Origin: Cladorhizidae sp. MBARI D1340-BT2
Lineage: Eukaryota; Porifera; Demospongiae; Poecilosclerida; Cladorhizidae
DNA: 64,000 nt
Direction: 5' to 3'
Assembly: GCA_028752905.1 (NCBI GenBank)
Contig: JAQNBH010000013.1
Span: 28,082,739 to 28,146,738 of the forward strand
This document shows, in pieces, positions 25,265 to 36,167 of the stretch. The first letter of the stretch is position 1; each line of letters opens with the position of its first letter. Below the pieces are notes generated by a model. That model was not told the origin of the DNA. It was given only the letters and a program-made list of their open reading frames with translations, and did no database searches. The position numbers and the translations under genes were made by a program.

Positions 25265-27378
25265 TCATTGGATCAATGAATTGATACCAATATCTAAAAG
25301 GTTGATTTTGTCCAGTCTATCCCGATGCACATACAAAAGTAATATGTTATTAAGACAAAGTTGAGTCATTGTAGATCTGAGATAGGTTTTGAGACACCTA
25401 AGGGCACTAAATGACCTCTCACTTGTTGCATTCGTTGCTGGCAATACAAGCAACAGCTTCACTAAGACAATGACTTCCGAAAATAGATGGTTAGCGGGTT
25501 CAGATAGTCCCTTAAGGTATGAAACTATACTTGATAGTGAAATGTCTTCACCCAACTGATTGGACAGTGTCTTAAGCTGCACCTCAAGGTCATCATAATG
25601 AATATTGTCATGATAATGGCTCCTCACAGCTTCCACTTCTTGTTCATGAGGATGTCCTTGGCATACTTTGAGGAGTAACTGCTCTAATTTTGAGTAGAGT
25701 TGGTAACCTGGCTGGTCAAAACGGTCTTCAGTTGCACTGTATGTTCAAGTCCAAAGCTTCATAAAATATCCTCCTGTATATAGTAATCTTCAGGCTGTGA
25801 TGGAAAATCACCTCCACTGTCACCATCTTCATAGCAAGCTTTCTCTTTCGTGGAAGAACAGGATCACCAACATCTACCTGCATTGCCTTCATTTTGACAA
25901 CCTTCCAAAAACCCTTGAAGTTATCATCATCTGTACGTATTCCCTGTAAGGTTTGCTTGACCATTTTAGCAACTTGCTGGCCTTCTGTTGCAGACAAATT
26001 CTTGTGCTGCTTAAATTGTCTAAATGTCTCAACAACAATTGTGCTAAAGAAATGCCAAAAAATTATCAAATGTATCCATTTGGGAAGAAATTCCAGTTAT
26101 TCGGGCCCTAATTTCAGTATCCTTTGACCGATCATAAGCAACAGCCCATAGCTCCTGAAGAACAGTGATTGTCAAGTACACTCTTGAGTGAGTCTCCACG
26201 CACCGTTCAATGGGTAGGAAAAAGTTGCTTCAATCACGGAGTGTCTAGTTCCAATTCTTCTTTTGATTTCCTAAAGATTCCATCATGCTTCGGTGAAAAT
26301 TTGACTAACTTACATAATTCATAAGTTGTATCCATTGAATCCCTTAGCAATTTACATCTTTTCATAGTGTCTCCTGCAGCCAAATTTAAGGCGTGCCCAT
26401 AACAATGGGTATATATAGCACGGGGCTCATCATCTCTGATTTTATTTGCTACTCCACCCTTTGCTCCTGACATTGTGCTGGTCCCATCATAGCACTGGCC
26501 TCTTACCTTGTGTATATCTAAGTTCAAGGCTAATAATACATCCTTGATTACTGTGTAAATGGTTGTAGCATCTGTACTGTCAAGCTGATACAAACCTAAA
26601 AGTTCTTCATGTATACAAGGTTATTGTCTACCCAATGGAAAACCAAAACTAGCTGTTCTTTGTTCGATGCATCATTTGCTTCATCAGCCATAATAACGTG
26701 GAAATATGCTTGCTGCAAATTACTGCTATATCACGAAGAACAATAATTATGTGCCATTAGTATTATAATTTCATTTTGTATGTCTTTAAAAATGTACGTA
26801 TCATTTTGCCATTTTGAGATGTTAGGATTATCAATCGAACGAAGAAGAAACAGCTGCATAAAATTTGCATTGCTGTCAGTTCCCCAGTTCCCCATTTCCT
26901 CAGAGGAATACCTTGCCTAGCTAGGAACTGTATATTTTCTAAAATATCTGACGATTTCCAGGTTTTTAACTTGCATGACCGATGTCAACAGCTCATCGAT
27001 GCTCTTAGCTTGGGTTGGTAAGATAAAAAGGGCTTCACATGCCTCCCTATGATGCTCAGACTCATGGTGTTAGATATTCCATCTTTCCAATTGAAAAATC
27101 CAGCTGATATCTATATAAAAGATATGGTAGATGTAAATATATATTTATAGCTAACTTGCTAACTATAGAATATACTTACAAAGGCACTATCTGGTCTTTT
27201 TGAAGCCAAAATCTTCTTTTGAGCCACTGTCTTTGCACAAGTATGGCAAAAAAATGGCGTCCTTCTCTACATCATAGTGAAGAAATGGGTAATCCTGAAA
27301 CCACTGTGCTTGATAAGATCTCAACCTTTTTGGGGAAATTAAACTTTTTACTTGGATGAAAAGGTTCAATGCACTCAC
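25265..27378 (-). pseudogene. Broken ZMYM1/DUF4371-like hAT transposase
   Basis: Reading 27378 to 25265 on the minus strand: a TTF-type zinc-finger region (RSYQAQWFQDYPFLHYDVEK ... FLPYLC). Then the conserved VRGQCYDGTSTMSGAKGGVA and RAIYTHCYGHALNLAAGDTM (26593-26234). Then the hATC dimerisation domain LPATNATSERSFSALRCLKT and LLLYVHRDRLDKINLLDI (25450-25270). In this family the protein cuts and pastes the element carrying these ends. Several frame breaks separate the blocks, so no full-length enzyme is made. Close relatives are at 9.1-10.1 kb and 36.2-38.2 kb. Confidence 0.8.
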
Positions 27379-27511
27379 TAACAGCCATCAATCCAAGCTG
27401 CTCTACTTGAGTTGAAAGGTCAATAGCCTGTTGACCTTTGAACTATAGTGTAGCTAGTACAGCTTGAAAATTACATTCATTGTGGTGACTATTGATCACT
27501 TAACAGACATT

Positions 27512-27547
27512 CTATTGTTTGGTCACTATGTAGTGACCAAACAATAG
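27512..27547. repeat. Perfect 36-bp palindrome
   Basis: CTATTGTTTGGTCACTA, a TG centre, then TAGTGACCAAACAATAG. Arms of 17 bp are perfect, with weaker pairing further out. It lies inside the right end of the hAT element and may be a subterminal hairpin. Confidence 0.9.
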
Positions 27548-27584
27548 ACTGTCCGTTAGATATTGCCATATATAGAGAAAAGTT

Positions 27585-27604
27585 GGGTGGGCCATGGCCC
27601 ACCC
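27585..27604. repeat. Perfect 20-bp GC-rich palindrome
   Basis: GGGTGGGCCATGGCCCACCC, followed directly by another 'ggcccaccc'. Located about 25 bp inside the hAT right end. Confidence 0.9.
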
Positions 27605-27629
27605 GGCCCACCCTGCTAAGCCACCCCTG

Positions 27630-28133
27630 ATTACACCAGAAGAAGTGGTTGAAGAATTTGTCGTGCGTCAACCTCGCAAAATATTATATTTACCGTTACA
27701 CTTCACTTTAGAGCATCAAACTTATGTTTCTCTGCACTTATTGCTACTCGATTCAACGGAACATTTTTTTAATCATCAATGATAGTCTGATTATATCTTA
27801 TATCCACCCTCAATACTACATGAAATGATTTAATGGTAATAATAATTACCATCTACAATACATAATGTTTTATGGTAAATATGTGTTTACATTTACCCTC
27901 TAGCTATATGGTATACATAACGGTCAATATACTGAATATGACATGGTAGGCCACTGACAGTCGGTGGAGAGGGCTTTTGAGGGCACAGGACCATACCTGT
28001 GGAGAAAATATACAGTAAATATATAATTCACAACTGAAAGAGTGATCATGAGAAAGTGTGGATGGTCATGCAAACTCTTCCTGCATGCAATAGCATGCAA
28101 ATACTTATTTTTCAATTTAACCAGAATAAATCT
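27630..28133. other. No gene seen
   Basis: AT-rich unique sequence between the hAT element and the second FERM-like gene's upstream region. Confidence 0.5.
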
Positions 28134-28585
28134 AGACACTGTGCTTTTATGTAGCACTAACCTCCTTGACACTGAGTCATTGCTAAGTTGTGGTCAGCAA
28201 TCAACACAAGACAGCAACTAGCACTAAATTTTCTTTTTTTCCTTCTTTTTTCACCGTTTAATATACATTGGTACGGCAGAGAAGCTGTAGAACAGCGTTT
28301 GGGTTTTAGCCGTACGCCACTTAAAAAGTAGACAATTTTACTGCAATAGCGACGGAGCTGGGGTGGTGCGGTAACCACTGAGCTGATGGTGCACGCTAGC
28401 GACGACGGAGCAGGTGGTGATACAGAACACAGGGTGTTGCAGGGGGTGGAGCCTGGGAGAGTACAGGCTTGACGGTAGCTCCGACTCAAGACAGTAGGCA
28501 GCGATTCTGCGCATGTCAAGCGGGCTCCAGATTCACATAAAAGCACAGACACAGGAGGAGCCCCAATTCAATTTTCGGGCTAATC
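28134..28585 (+). promoter_or_regulatory. Upstream region of FERM-like copy 2
   Basis: Homologous to 14495-15041 with several deletions. The same words appear up to the shared ATG, so promoter and 5' UTR were probably copied along with the gene. Confidence 0.55.
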
Positions 28586-30228
28586 ATGACCGATTGCAGC
28601 AGCTGCGACGTCTCCTCGGATACTTTCTCAAAAGAAAAAAAGAAGGATGAAACAAAGACTCGGAAAGATGCAAGAATTCAATTGAGAGATCTTGTGGTCT
28701 GGACGTTTAGTTCAAATATAAAAGGCATCTTCTTTTCCTTACCTGAGAATTGCCTTATTGCAGATGTCAAATTAAAGGCTGGAGAACATCTTAATCTCGA
28801 TAGGATAAGTCTAGAAATGTTTGGTGTCTTCGTTGGCTCACTGAAATGTCCCACAAAACATATTCCTGATGAAGCAACAGTTGGTGATCACACAGAGTTT
28901 AGTCTCCAGCGAATACTGTTGTGGTGTGGCAGTGAGATGCTCCTAACCAGATATGACAACAAAGCTCTTGACCTCCTTTATTGGGAGATGAAGCACATAT
29001 TTAGTGGCAAGGATAAACTTGTTAAAAATGCTAAACCTAGTGATAAAGTCAGTTATGTGGACAGGGTTCACAAATGGGAAAAGCACTACTGGAGGTATTA
29101 CTATAGAATTCCCAACTGCACTCTTTCAAGCCAATTGGTTAATGAGGATTGTCTTGTAAGAAGTGGAGCCTCCATACAAATCGCACTGGGTTTGGAAACA
29201 CTCTCAATCTTAGATACTAATCGTGAAGTTATCACTTGTTTTAAATGGCAGCAGGTAGGTGCTGTGATGATGGAAGCAAAGACAAAGAATCTGATAAAGT
29301 TTAGAGTGGGAAACCAAATAGTTACCGTAATAGATAAGCACCGTGGCGAATATCTCTTCAGCTTGGCTATTTACATCATCAAAATGAATGAAGAAAAGTT
29401 TGGAACAAGATCTCCACATAGAATTGTTCCTGACTGCATTCACGGTTATCTTGTGTTTTTCAATGATGCATGCTATGTGTCAGCATTGAAATCATCACAT
29501 GAAACAAGGGGAAGCATACTTGAAGACTTAGTCATGCAATCTCCTCTAAAACTGGATGAAATAAAGAAAAGAGTTGAATTTTATGAGGAATTGTGGCAGG
29601 ATGCTGAAGGTGAAATGGAATTACATGAAGAGTGTATACATTTGGCCAATGCAGCTATTGATGATCACATTCGAGATGGAGATACACAGGATGAAGATGA
29701 TGATCATAGAAATACGCAGGATGATGAAGGTGAATACATATAACTAGCTGTAGCTTGCAAGAACATTAGACATAATGCATTTTGTTGTTGCATAACATGT
29801 TGCTATATATATATTTGGCTATAGAATATGTAGATGTAGTTGGTCATGTTGAAGAAATAGAACAAGATCTGCAAGAACAGTTTGGTGATAGCCAGGATGA
29901 ACAAGATTTGCAAAAACAGTGTGGTGATAGCCAGGATGAAGAAATAAAACAAGATTTGCAAAAACAGTGTGGTGATAGCCAGGATGAAGAAATAGAACAA
30001 GATTTGCAAAAACAGTGTGGTGATAGCCAGGATGATAAAAGTGAGGACATCCCACTACACACCCCTGGCATCGTGACTTAATAATGTTTGTTGCTATGTT
30101 TGCTTATAGAATGTGTGGGTCATGATCATATTGTTGAAGATGGAAGGAAGACAGAGGAGAAAGATCGAGGTGTGCAGAACATAAAGGATCAGGATAATGA
30201 AAAGGAGAATGTCATGCCTACTACTTAG
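28586..30228 (+). CDS. FERM-like domain protein, copy 2 (three exons)
   Basis: Exons 28586-29729, 29840-30040 and 30110-30228 join in frame into 487 residues. Splice sites match copy 1 (GAAG^gtgaat, gatgtag^TTGG, AAAA^gtgagg, cttatag^AATG). A second in-frame acceptor at 29824/29825 (ggctatag^AATATG) would add five residues. The FERM-like core is strongly conserved with copy 1, for example LLYWEMKHIFSGKD, KWQQVGAVMMEAKTKNLIKF and HGYLVFFNDACYVSALKSS. The start codon and CSSCD motif are shared. The acidic tail is longer: exon 2 has four copies of a 16-residue unit (EEIEQDLQKQCGDSQD) where copy 1 has one. No stops or shifts, so it is likely functional. Same uncertainty about the FERM assignment as copy 1. 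Confidence 0.75.
29855..30040 (+). repeat. Coding 48-bp minisatellite in exon 2 of FERM-like copy 2
   Basis: Four units, one shortened to 39 bp, all keep the reading frame. They share the words 'gatttgcaaaaacagtgtgg' and 'tgatagccaggatga'. Open minus-strand frames here are shadows. Confidence 0.92.
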
Positions 30229-31682
30229 CTCTCCCTTTTACTGGACGATTAAAGATGGTCAAAGAATATAATTAGAAATGTATTTGATTTGTTACAAACA
30301 TGGTTTGATTTTGTGTCTAAAACATTGCTATCATGAACTGACAGCAAGCCAGTGAAATAGATAGTGATGGGGTTATGTATTTGTCATGCCCAAAAGAGTC
30401 TGTTTACTGATGTGTTTTTTGTGGCAAAAATGTTTTTAAACTTCTGGGTGATGTTTGGAGCCTTAAGTGCCAAGATTCCTATTAAAGTAGGCCATTAACT
30501 AAAAGTATCAGCTTAGCTCAATATCAAGTGAACAAGGCTTGTTTTTTCCTAGCACCCACCAGCCAGTGGTCACCTAATGGCTGGTGCTAGAATTGGAGCT
30601 CAGAGAGCTTTCTTGTGTGTAACAAGCATGGAATACCACACATTTTGCTGCAATAAATTATCCCTCCTGATTAGATATGGGATATTGTGTGATCACCAAT
30701 TCTCAGATTAGGGGCAGGGGCAATCCTCATCTGTACTATACAACCTCATATAGGGCTTCTCAAAGTTTTTGCTAATAAGGGCCATTTATACGAGAGAAAC
30801 TACTTTTAGGACCCACTCATGATCACATGAAATATGATATGTTTATAGCTAAATTACATAGCCAAAATAAAATGTCAATGAGGAGCTATGTAGCTAGATA
30901 ACTGGATAGTTGAGTTCTCGCTAGTAAAACATGCCAGATATGCAGACTTTTCAAAAATAACTCTGGCTCAATGCCAGGTTCCCTGGGGATCTCTGGATTC
31001 TACTTTGAGAAACACATCTATATAGCATTGAATGTTGTCACATCATAACACAAGCTTTTATAATGTGGTTTTATTCATTAGATTTACTTTAGTGATTTTA
31101 ACACACACAAATAAAATGTATTTATATTCTGGACAGTAAAAAAATAACAAACAAAAAGAATTGAAAGACAAGAACCTCTTCCCACAACCCCCCTGCATTG
31201 GTAACAAACTATGTATATATGTGTAATTATTACAGTTGTATTACAGTACAATGTTAGCCAAATTCAAAGATTGGGTAGATAGCTGCAGCTATGTTATAGA
31301 CATCTGATGGATCATACTACTTGACCTTCCTTGTTGTTGTTTTTGTCTCCTTGGTGACTTCCTTTTCCTATTCAATTCCCCAATATTGGCTACAAGCTTT
31401 TCCAAAGCCTTTGCTGCCATCAGCAGCAATAAGTGCCAGGTAAGTTTCCATCATGGTCCTTATTGTTGCTGCAACACGAAGAAGAACTTTGAGCTCAGAA
31501 ATTGACAGCGTCTCTACTCGGATAAACTTTTGTGGGCATCAGCAATAAACTAAAGGATAAAAGTCAATTTTCTGAATTTGTACTTGAAACAATAGGAATT
31601 TCAAACAGCTTGTGATTATATGCTGTTTTATCATAGAAGAATAAACGTTTCTGTAATAATAGATTAATTTTACAAAGTGAGT

Positions 31683-31684
<2 letters not shown>
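30229..31684. other. 3' flank and intergenic, no gene seen
   Basis: Homologous to the flank of copy 1 up to about 30600 (including 'agccagtggtcacctaa'). Beyond that it is unique and AT-rich. A plausible donor 'gtgccag^gtaagttt' lies at about 31440 on the plus strand, but no exon can be supported. Confidence 0.55.

Positions 31685-31713
<29 letters not shown>
31685..31713. repeat. (CA)n microsatellite
   Basis: About 14 CA dinucleotides. Confidence 0.95.
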
Positions 31714-31715
<2 letters not shown>

Positions 31716-33431
31716 ACTCACTTTTTGTAAAGAGGTAGTCGCCCAAAGATCATCAAGAATTTGAGTAAATTGCAAATTTTAATTTTAGCAAAATTCAGCA
31801 TTATAGGATTACATTGTGCCAATAATGAAACAAACCAAGCAATGAAAAGATAGCTCTATCACACTAATATACACAAGATCTATCAAGTGCTTAACTAGAG
31901 AAGATATTGCTTGCAGACTTTCAACCACTTCGATTGTACTCTGATTAGGCTCACCTCACTATTACACACTTAACTGCTTTTCTGAGTAATGTTCTTTGGA
32001 CTTCTCTGTCAAGAACTGCTCCTAATTAATACATAATATTCCCAACAAGCTGTTGTAGTGAATTCAGAGCCATCATGATGCATTGGCATTTTCCCAGGTC
32101 TTACAATTTTAGAGACCTCATGAGCATGCCACCACTAAATTACCACTCACCATCATTTCGCCTGTGATAGTGGTGAGAGTGGGACGTTGGCGCTTGCACA
32201 AAGCATGTAGGCGGCCCAGGGCAAAGCAATATGCTGGGGCCCCTGCCCACCCCGCTCTCACTGAAATGAATTTTTTTAATAATTAATTGGTGATTGCTTT
32301 CTAAAGGTCTGTAATTGATGAGCAAAGTGAGCCCTCAGTGGGGGGTTATGGAAAAACTCGGTATTGCCATACATGGCATACTATCTACATACCTATCTTT
32401 CTAAACACTATATGTTTACCCATAAAAATTACGAACAGGTCTGCATTAAATAAAGGGAGCGTATGTAAACTGGGAATGCTTGTCATAGGAAGGTAAAGAT
32501 CGAGAAAATGGCAGCAGATTTGAAGTCAATGAAAGAAAACTCACTGCACAGGCGAGTGAGAATGCGTAGCCTGTCAGAAAACGATGCTGAAGTTTCATTC
32601 TTACATTTAGTCATCCGCAAGCTCTAGCTGTGGGACTGTGATACACCACCTTAAATAAAATGTTTGCTAAATTGGAAATGGTCATCTAGGTGAACCTGGA
32701 GAATATCTGAGTCAGTTCTCGCCTCACTTGCACCAGTTCAAAATCTGTAAAAGTTGACATCACTAATGTACAGGTTAGTATGCTGTGTTATGCTTAGAGC
32801 TAGGCTAGGGATAGAACAATTTGCGATCTAACAAACTTTTAAACTAAACAATCAATCTTTTGAGTTGTTGATTTTTAACTCTGCTCCATCGCACTTTCAT
32901 TAGCCACTCATGCCTTGCATTCAGTTACATAGTGGCATTTAATATAACATTTAGTTAACCAATAATCCTTGACTAATTTGTGTGTGTTTTATACATATGT
33001 AGTTATAGCTTTATTATTCTCTGCTTTTTTCTGATCCAGGAAAGTTCAAACTATTGCCATGCAACACAATAAGCTAGTTTGACATAAGAATCAGTTCCTT
33101 TGAGGCGAGAAAAAAAGCTACATCATTAATCTTTTCAATAATCAACTTGAAATTGTACTCTCAACTTTTCAACTAGCCTTCATCAGGAATTACAATAATC
33201 TTAAAGCAAAGAAATATCATTCTCACACACCTATTTTGTCAAGTTGATGAGATTCAGAGCGATTCCCCATAAGCATCTTGATGTAAATTTGGTTGGAGAC
33301 ATAATGTAATGTAGTATATTCCATAGCTTTTCTCTATCTCAATGGAGTTCAATTAGGCCAAATCCTTCAATTCTAAATGCTATTCCTTTAAAAAAATCAT
33401 TATAGTTTATAAAAACAGAAAATTAACTCGA
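31714..33431. other. Intergenic with dispersed repeat
   Basis: No gene recognised. The part at about 32315-32640 is a dispersed repeat shared with 58320-58620. Words such as 'cttcatcaggaattacaata' near 33180 belong to the repeat family seen at 35.4 and 53 kb. Confidence 0.5.
32315..32640 (+). repeat. Dispersed repeat, copy related to 58320-58620
   Basis: Shares ordered landmarks with 58320-58620: 'ccctcagtgggg', 'ggtattg...catggc.ta', 'acccat.aaaa.ta', and 'cactgcacaggcgagtgaga' versus 'cactgcacaagcgagaacat'. Non-coding and diverged. Confidence 0.65.
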
Positions 33432-33850
33432 TTGTCAAGTGAATGTAAATTATGTGTACATTGTATTCCAAAAATGGATGTTAATGCTATTAATCATCTT
33501 ACTTATAGAACCCTTCGTAAGCATTGTGTACCGCATCCCTTGCATCTGTGGAAAGTACTACATGGGGAGACCAACAGAAGACTGGAGACTAGAGTGAAAG
33601 ATCATCAAGATGCCTATAAAAAGTGTGCTAAAGAGAATCTCCAATTGCTACAGGCATGGAATAATGGCTGTCCTATTTTGTGGGAGGAAGCCACCATCTT
33701 GGACCAGGCCAGAAGGAGCTACTAGTGAAGGAGGCATTGCACATCGGCCTAGCACCAAAGTGTGAGTGGTTCAATTGAGATTCTGGAATAGACTTGCCTG
33801 GCTGCTGGGGTCCACTCTCAAGAGCCTGTGAAGCCATGACCACCCATTGT
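33432..33850 (+). pseudogene. Retroelement remnant with GIY-YIG endonuclease domain (Penelope-like?)
   Basis: Pieces in three frames together show a GIY-YIG nuclease C-terminus. VYRIPCICGKYYMG comes first (about 33518-33560). It is followed in another frame by ETNRRLETRVKDHQDAYKKC and CPILWEEATILDQARRS (to 33722). Then ELLVKEALHIGLAPKCEWFN, a stop, and DSGIDLPGCW (to about 33800). This order is typical of the GIY-YIG tail of Penelope-like and similar animal retroelements, where the domain nicks target DNA. Two frame breaks and a stop make it non-functional. The reverse transcriptase was not seen upstream. Assignment rests on motif memory. Confidence 0.6.
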
Positions 33851-35172
33851 ATTCAGTTATTTATCTTTGTTTGTTGATGTTTTTATATAAAGCGTGTCTT
33901 TTCAATTATTAGCTTTTATGTATTTAATATTATTTTTTAATTATTTTTTTTACTATTTATTTTATTTATTTTTATAATTAGTCATGCATTATTTTATATT
34001 TTATTTTATTGTTATTTTTTTTATATAGTTTGATCATTATTTTACTTTTTATTATAACTAGGGAGGCTAAGGCCCATTTCTACTTGCTCCAATGGTTGTC
34101 AGTAGCAATACAGTGTGGAAATGCTGCTGCTGTGCTGGGAACATCTCGGGTGCAGGAAACGTCTGACTACTTTTAACTTATTATTATAATTATTATTATC
34201 TTATCATTATTATTATACTTAATTAGGTGTGAATGGACTCTGATATTGCCTGTTTATCATAATTATGTGTTTATAATATATAACTATATTTAAAAAAATA
34301 TATAATAATAAAAATATATACATATACATGTATTTATTTGTTTGTTTATTTTTATTATATATATAACAATTATATTATTATTATTCTTTTTTTTTCTCGT
34401 TGTTATTTTTTAAAATTTTTTTAAAATATTTATTTAAATAACTGCAAGCAATGCCGAATACCGTAAGAGGATAAAATACTCCTCTTTGGCTGTCTCCCAT
34501 TTTTTTGTGCCAATTGGGATCGAGACGGCTGGTTCATTTGGCAAGTCTGCAGGTCTTTTCTTTTCAGATTTGGGCAACCGTCTCAAACAGGAAACGGATG
34601 ATCCCCGCTCCTCCTTTTTCCTTTCCCAGCGGATTGCAGTAGCCGTGCAGCGAGGTAACACTGCAGCTGTGCTGGGCACCAGCTTTAGTTGTAATGACGA
34701 TTATTTTTTATAAGTAGTGTATTAAGATTTTTTGTTTTAATGTTTGTTTGTTGTTGTTTGTTAATGTTTGTTTGTTATTCTGTTTATATATATATATATT
34801 AAAATTGTTTTTCATAAAAAAAAAAAATTTAAAAAAAATTAAAAAAATAAAAAATAAAAAATAAATTAAAAAATTTTAAAAAAATAATAAATAAAAAATA
34901 AAAAATAAAAAATAAAAAAAATATATAAAAAAAATAATTTTTAAAAAAATTTAAAAAAAATAAAAAATAAAAAAAAAATAAAAAAATTAAAAAAAAAAAA
35001 AAAATTTAAAAAAAAAATTTAAAAAAAATAACTGTTTGTCATTTTCACTTTCTTTTATTTTTCCACATCTGGTTCATATGCAGTTCATGTGCTGGATGCA
35101 TGTGCTGGGTCCGGTTTGTGAATAGCTAACTACCAAACTCATGCGAGTCTGATGAAGGTTAGTTGATTATTG
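33851..35172. other. AT-rich low-complexity stretch
   Basis: T-rich at 33900-34060, A/T runs at 34270-34440 and nearly pure A/T at 34795-35035. Two diverged copies of a segment with 'gctgctgtgctggga' / 'gcagctgtgctgggc' lie at about 34120 and 34670. No gene. Confidence 0.75.
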
Positions 35173-35480
35173 AGAAGGTCATTGTAATGTTATTATGTCA
35201 GCTGAGAGTTCATTGAGAGTTTATTAGGTCTAGTTGCAATTCTCACTTCCTGAAAAGCACAAAATTAATTAGAAGGTCATTGTAATGTTATTATGTCAGC
35301 TGAGAGTTCATTGAGAGTTTATTAGGTCTAGTTGCAATTCTCACTTCCTGAAAAGCACAAAATTAATTACCACTTTTAATGAACTCTCAGTTGACATAAT
35401 AACATTACATTCCTGAAGGCTAGAGCATCTAGTCATTATTCCTGATGAAGCATCTAGTCAAAGCATTGAGAGAATACAAT
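35173..35480. repeat. 99-bp tandem duplication with inverted copy (foldback element)
   Basis: Two direct copies with period 99 bp start at 35173 and 35272 ('gaaggtcattgtaatgttat'). They are followed by an inverted part at about 35375-35410 ('aatgaactctcagttgacat'). Then comes 'ggctagagcatctagtcatt', whose reverse complement is the unit of the 53-kb minisatellite. Confidence 0.8.
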
Positions 35481-36167
35481 TTCAATGGATCATTGAGAAG
35501 GGTATTGTAATACCACTTTTATGTTAGTGTTGACCGCCATCCTGACTCAGACAAAATAGCAGTTGTGATCATTCATCATTTTTGGGTGTCATATTATTAT
35601 GCAAAAGTTGGTTAGAAGGAACTTCTCCCTTATGGGATCGAAGCTACTACCCTGGAGGAGGACTGGCAAAAGGAGATGTCCTCCCAAGGACTCCAGTGTT
35701 GCCCAGCATATTCTTCAAATTTATGTTATTGCAGTTCCCTGTCTGCTTCTGAATATCTCCATAACAATACCCAATAGAAATAAATCTTGGTTGTAAGTTC
35801 CTTTATCACTCGCATTGGAGTAGCAAATCGGTAAATCATCCGGCTTTTAAGGTTAGAGTCCACAAATCATGACAGCGGCCCTGACATCACCATGCTTTGC
35901 AGGACAGCTCTATGTCAGTGCATAGGCATAACCACCAGTGGGACAGGGCAGGCTTAATTATGGCTCTTTTGGGGCAAAATGTGTTTTGTAAGGCTAGACT
36001 TCAAAGTAACTGACACATTAATGTGTTAATTGCCACTTAATTATGATGTAACCTCAACAAGGCATATATTAGTTTATCCTAATATATTTTTTAACACTTG
36101 ACTAGCATCCTGCAGATAGTAATTCAGCAACTACTTTGACTGCTTCTAGTGAATGTGTTGACTTAGA
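35481..36167. other. No gene seen
   Basis: Unique sequence; short open frames without recognisable motifs. Confidence 0.5.

Larger units (their letters stand above)
25008..27629 (-). mobile_element. hAT DNA transposon with terminal inverted repeats
   Basis: The left end reads CAGGGGTGGCTCAGCC and the right end, on the minus strand, CAGGGGTGGCTTAGCAGGG; CAGGGGTGGC is a typical hAT terminus. ATTAC occurs immediately outside both ends, so the target duplication may be 5 bp rather than the usual 8 bp. A second copy of the end motif follows inside the left end (about 25042). The transposase gene on the minus strand is broken. Confidence 0.7.
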
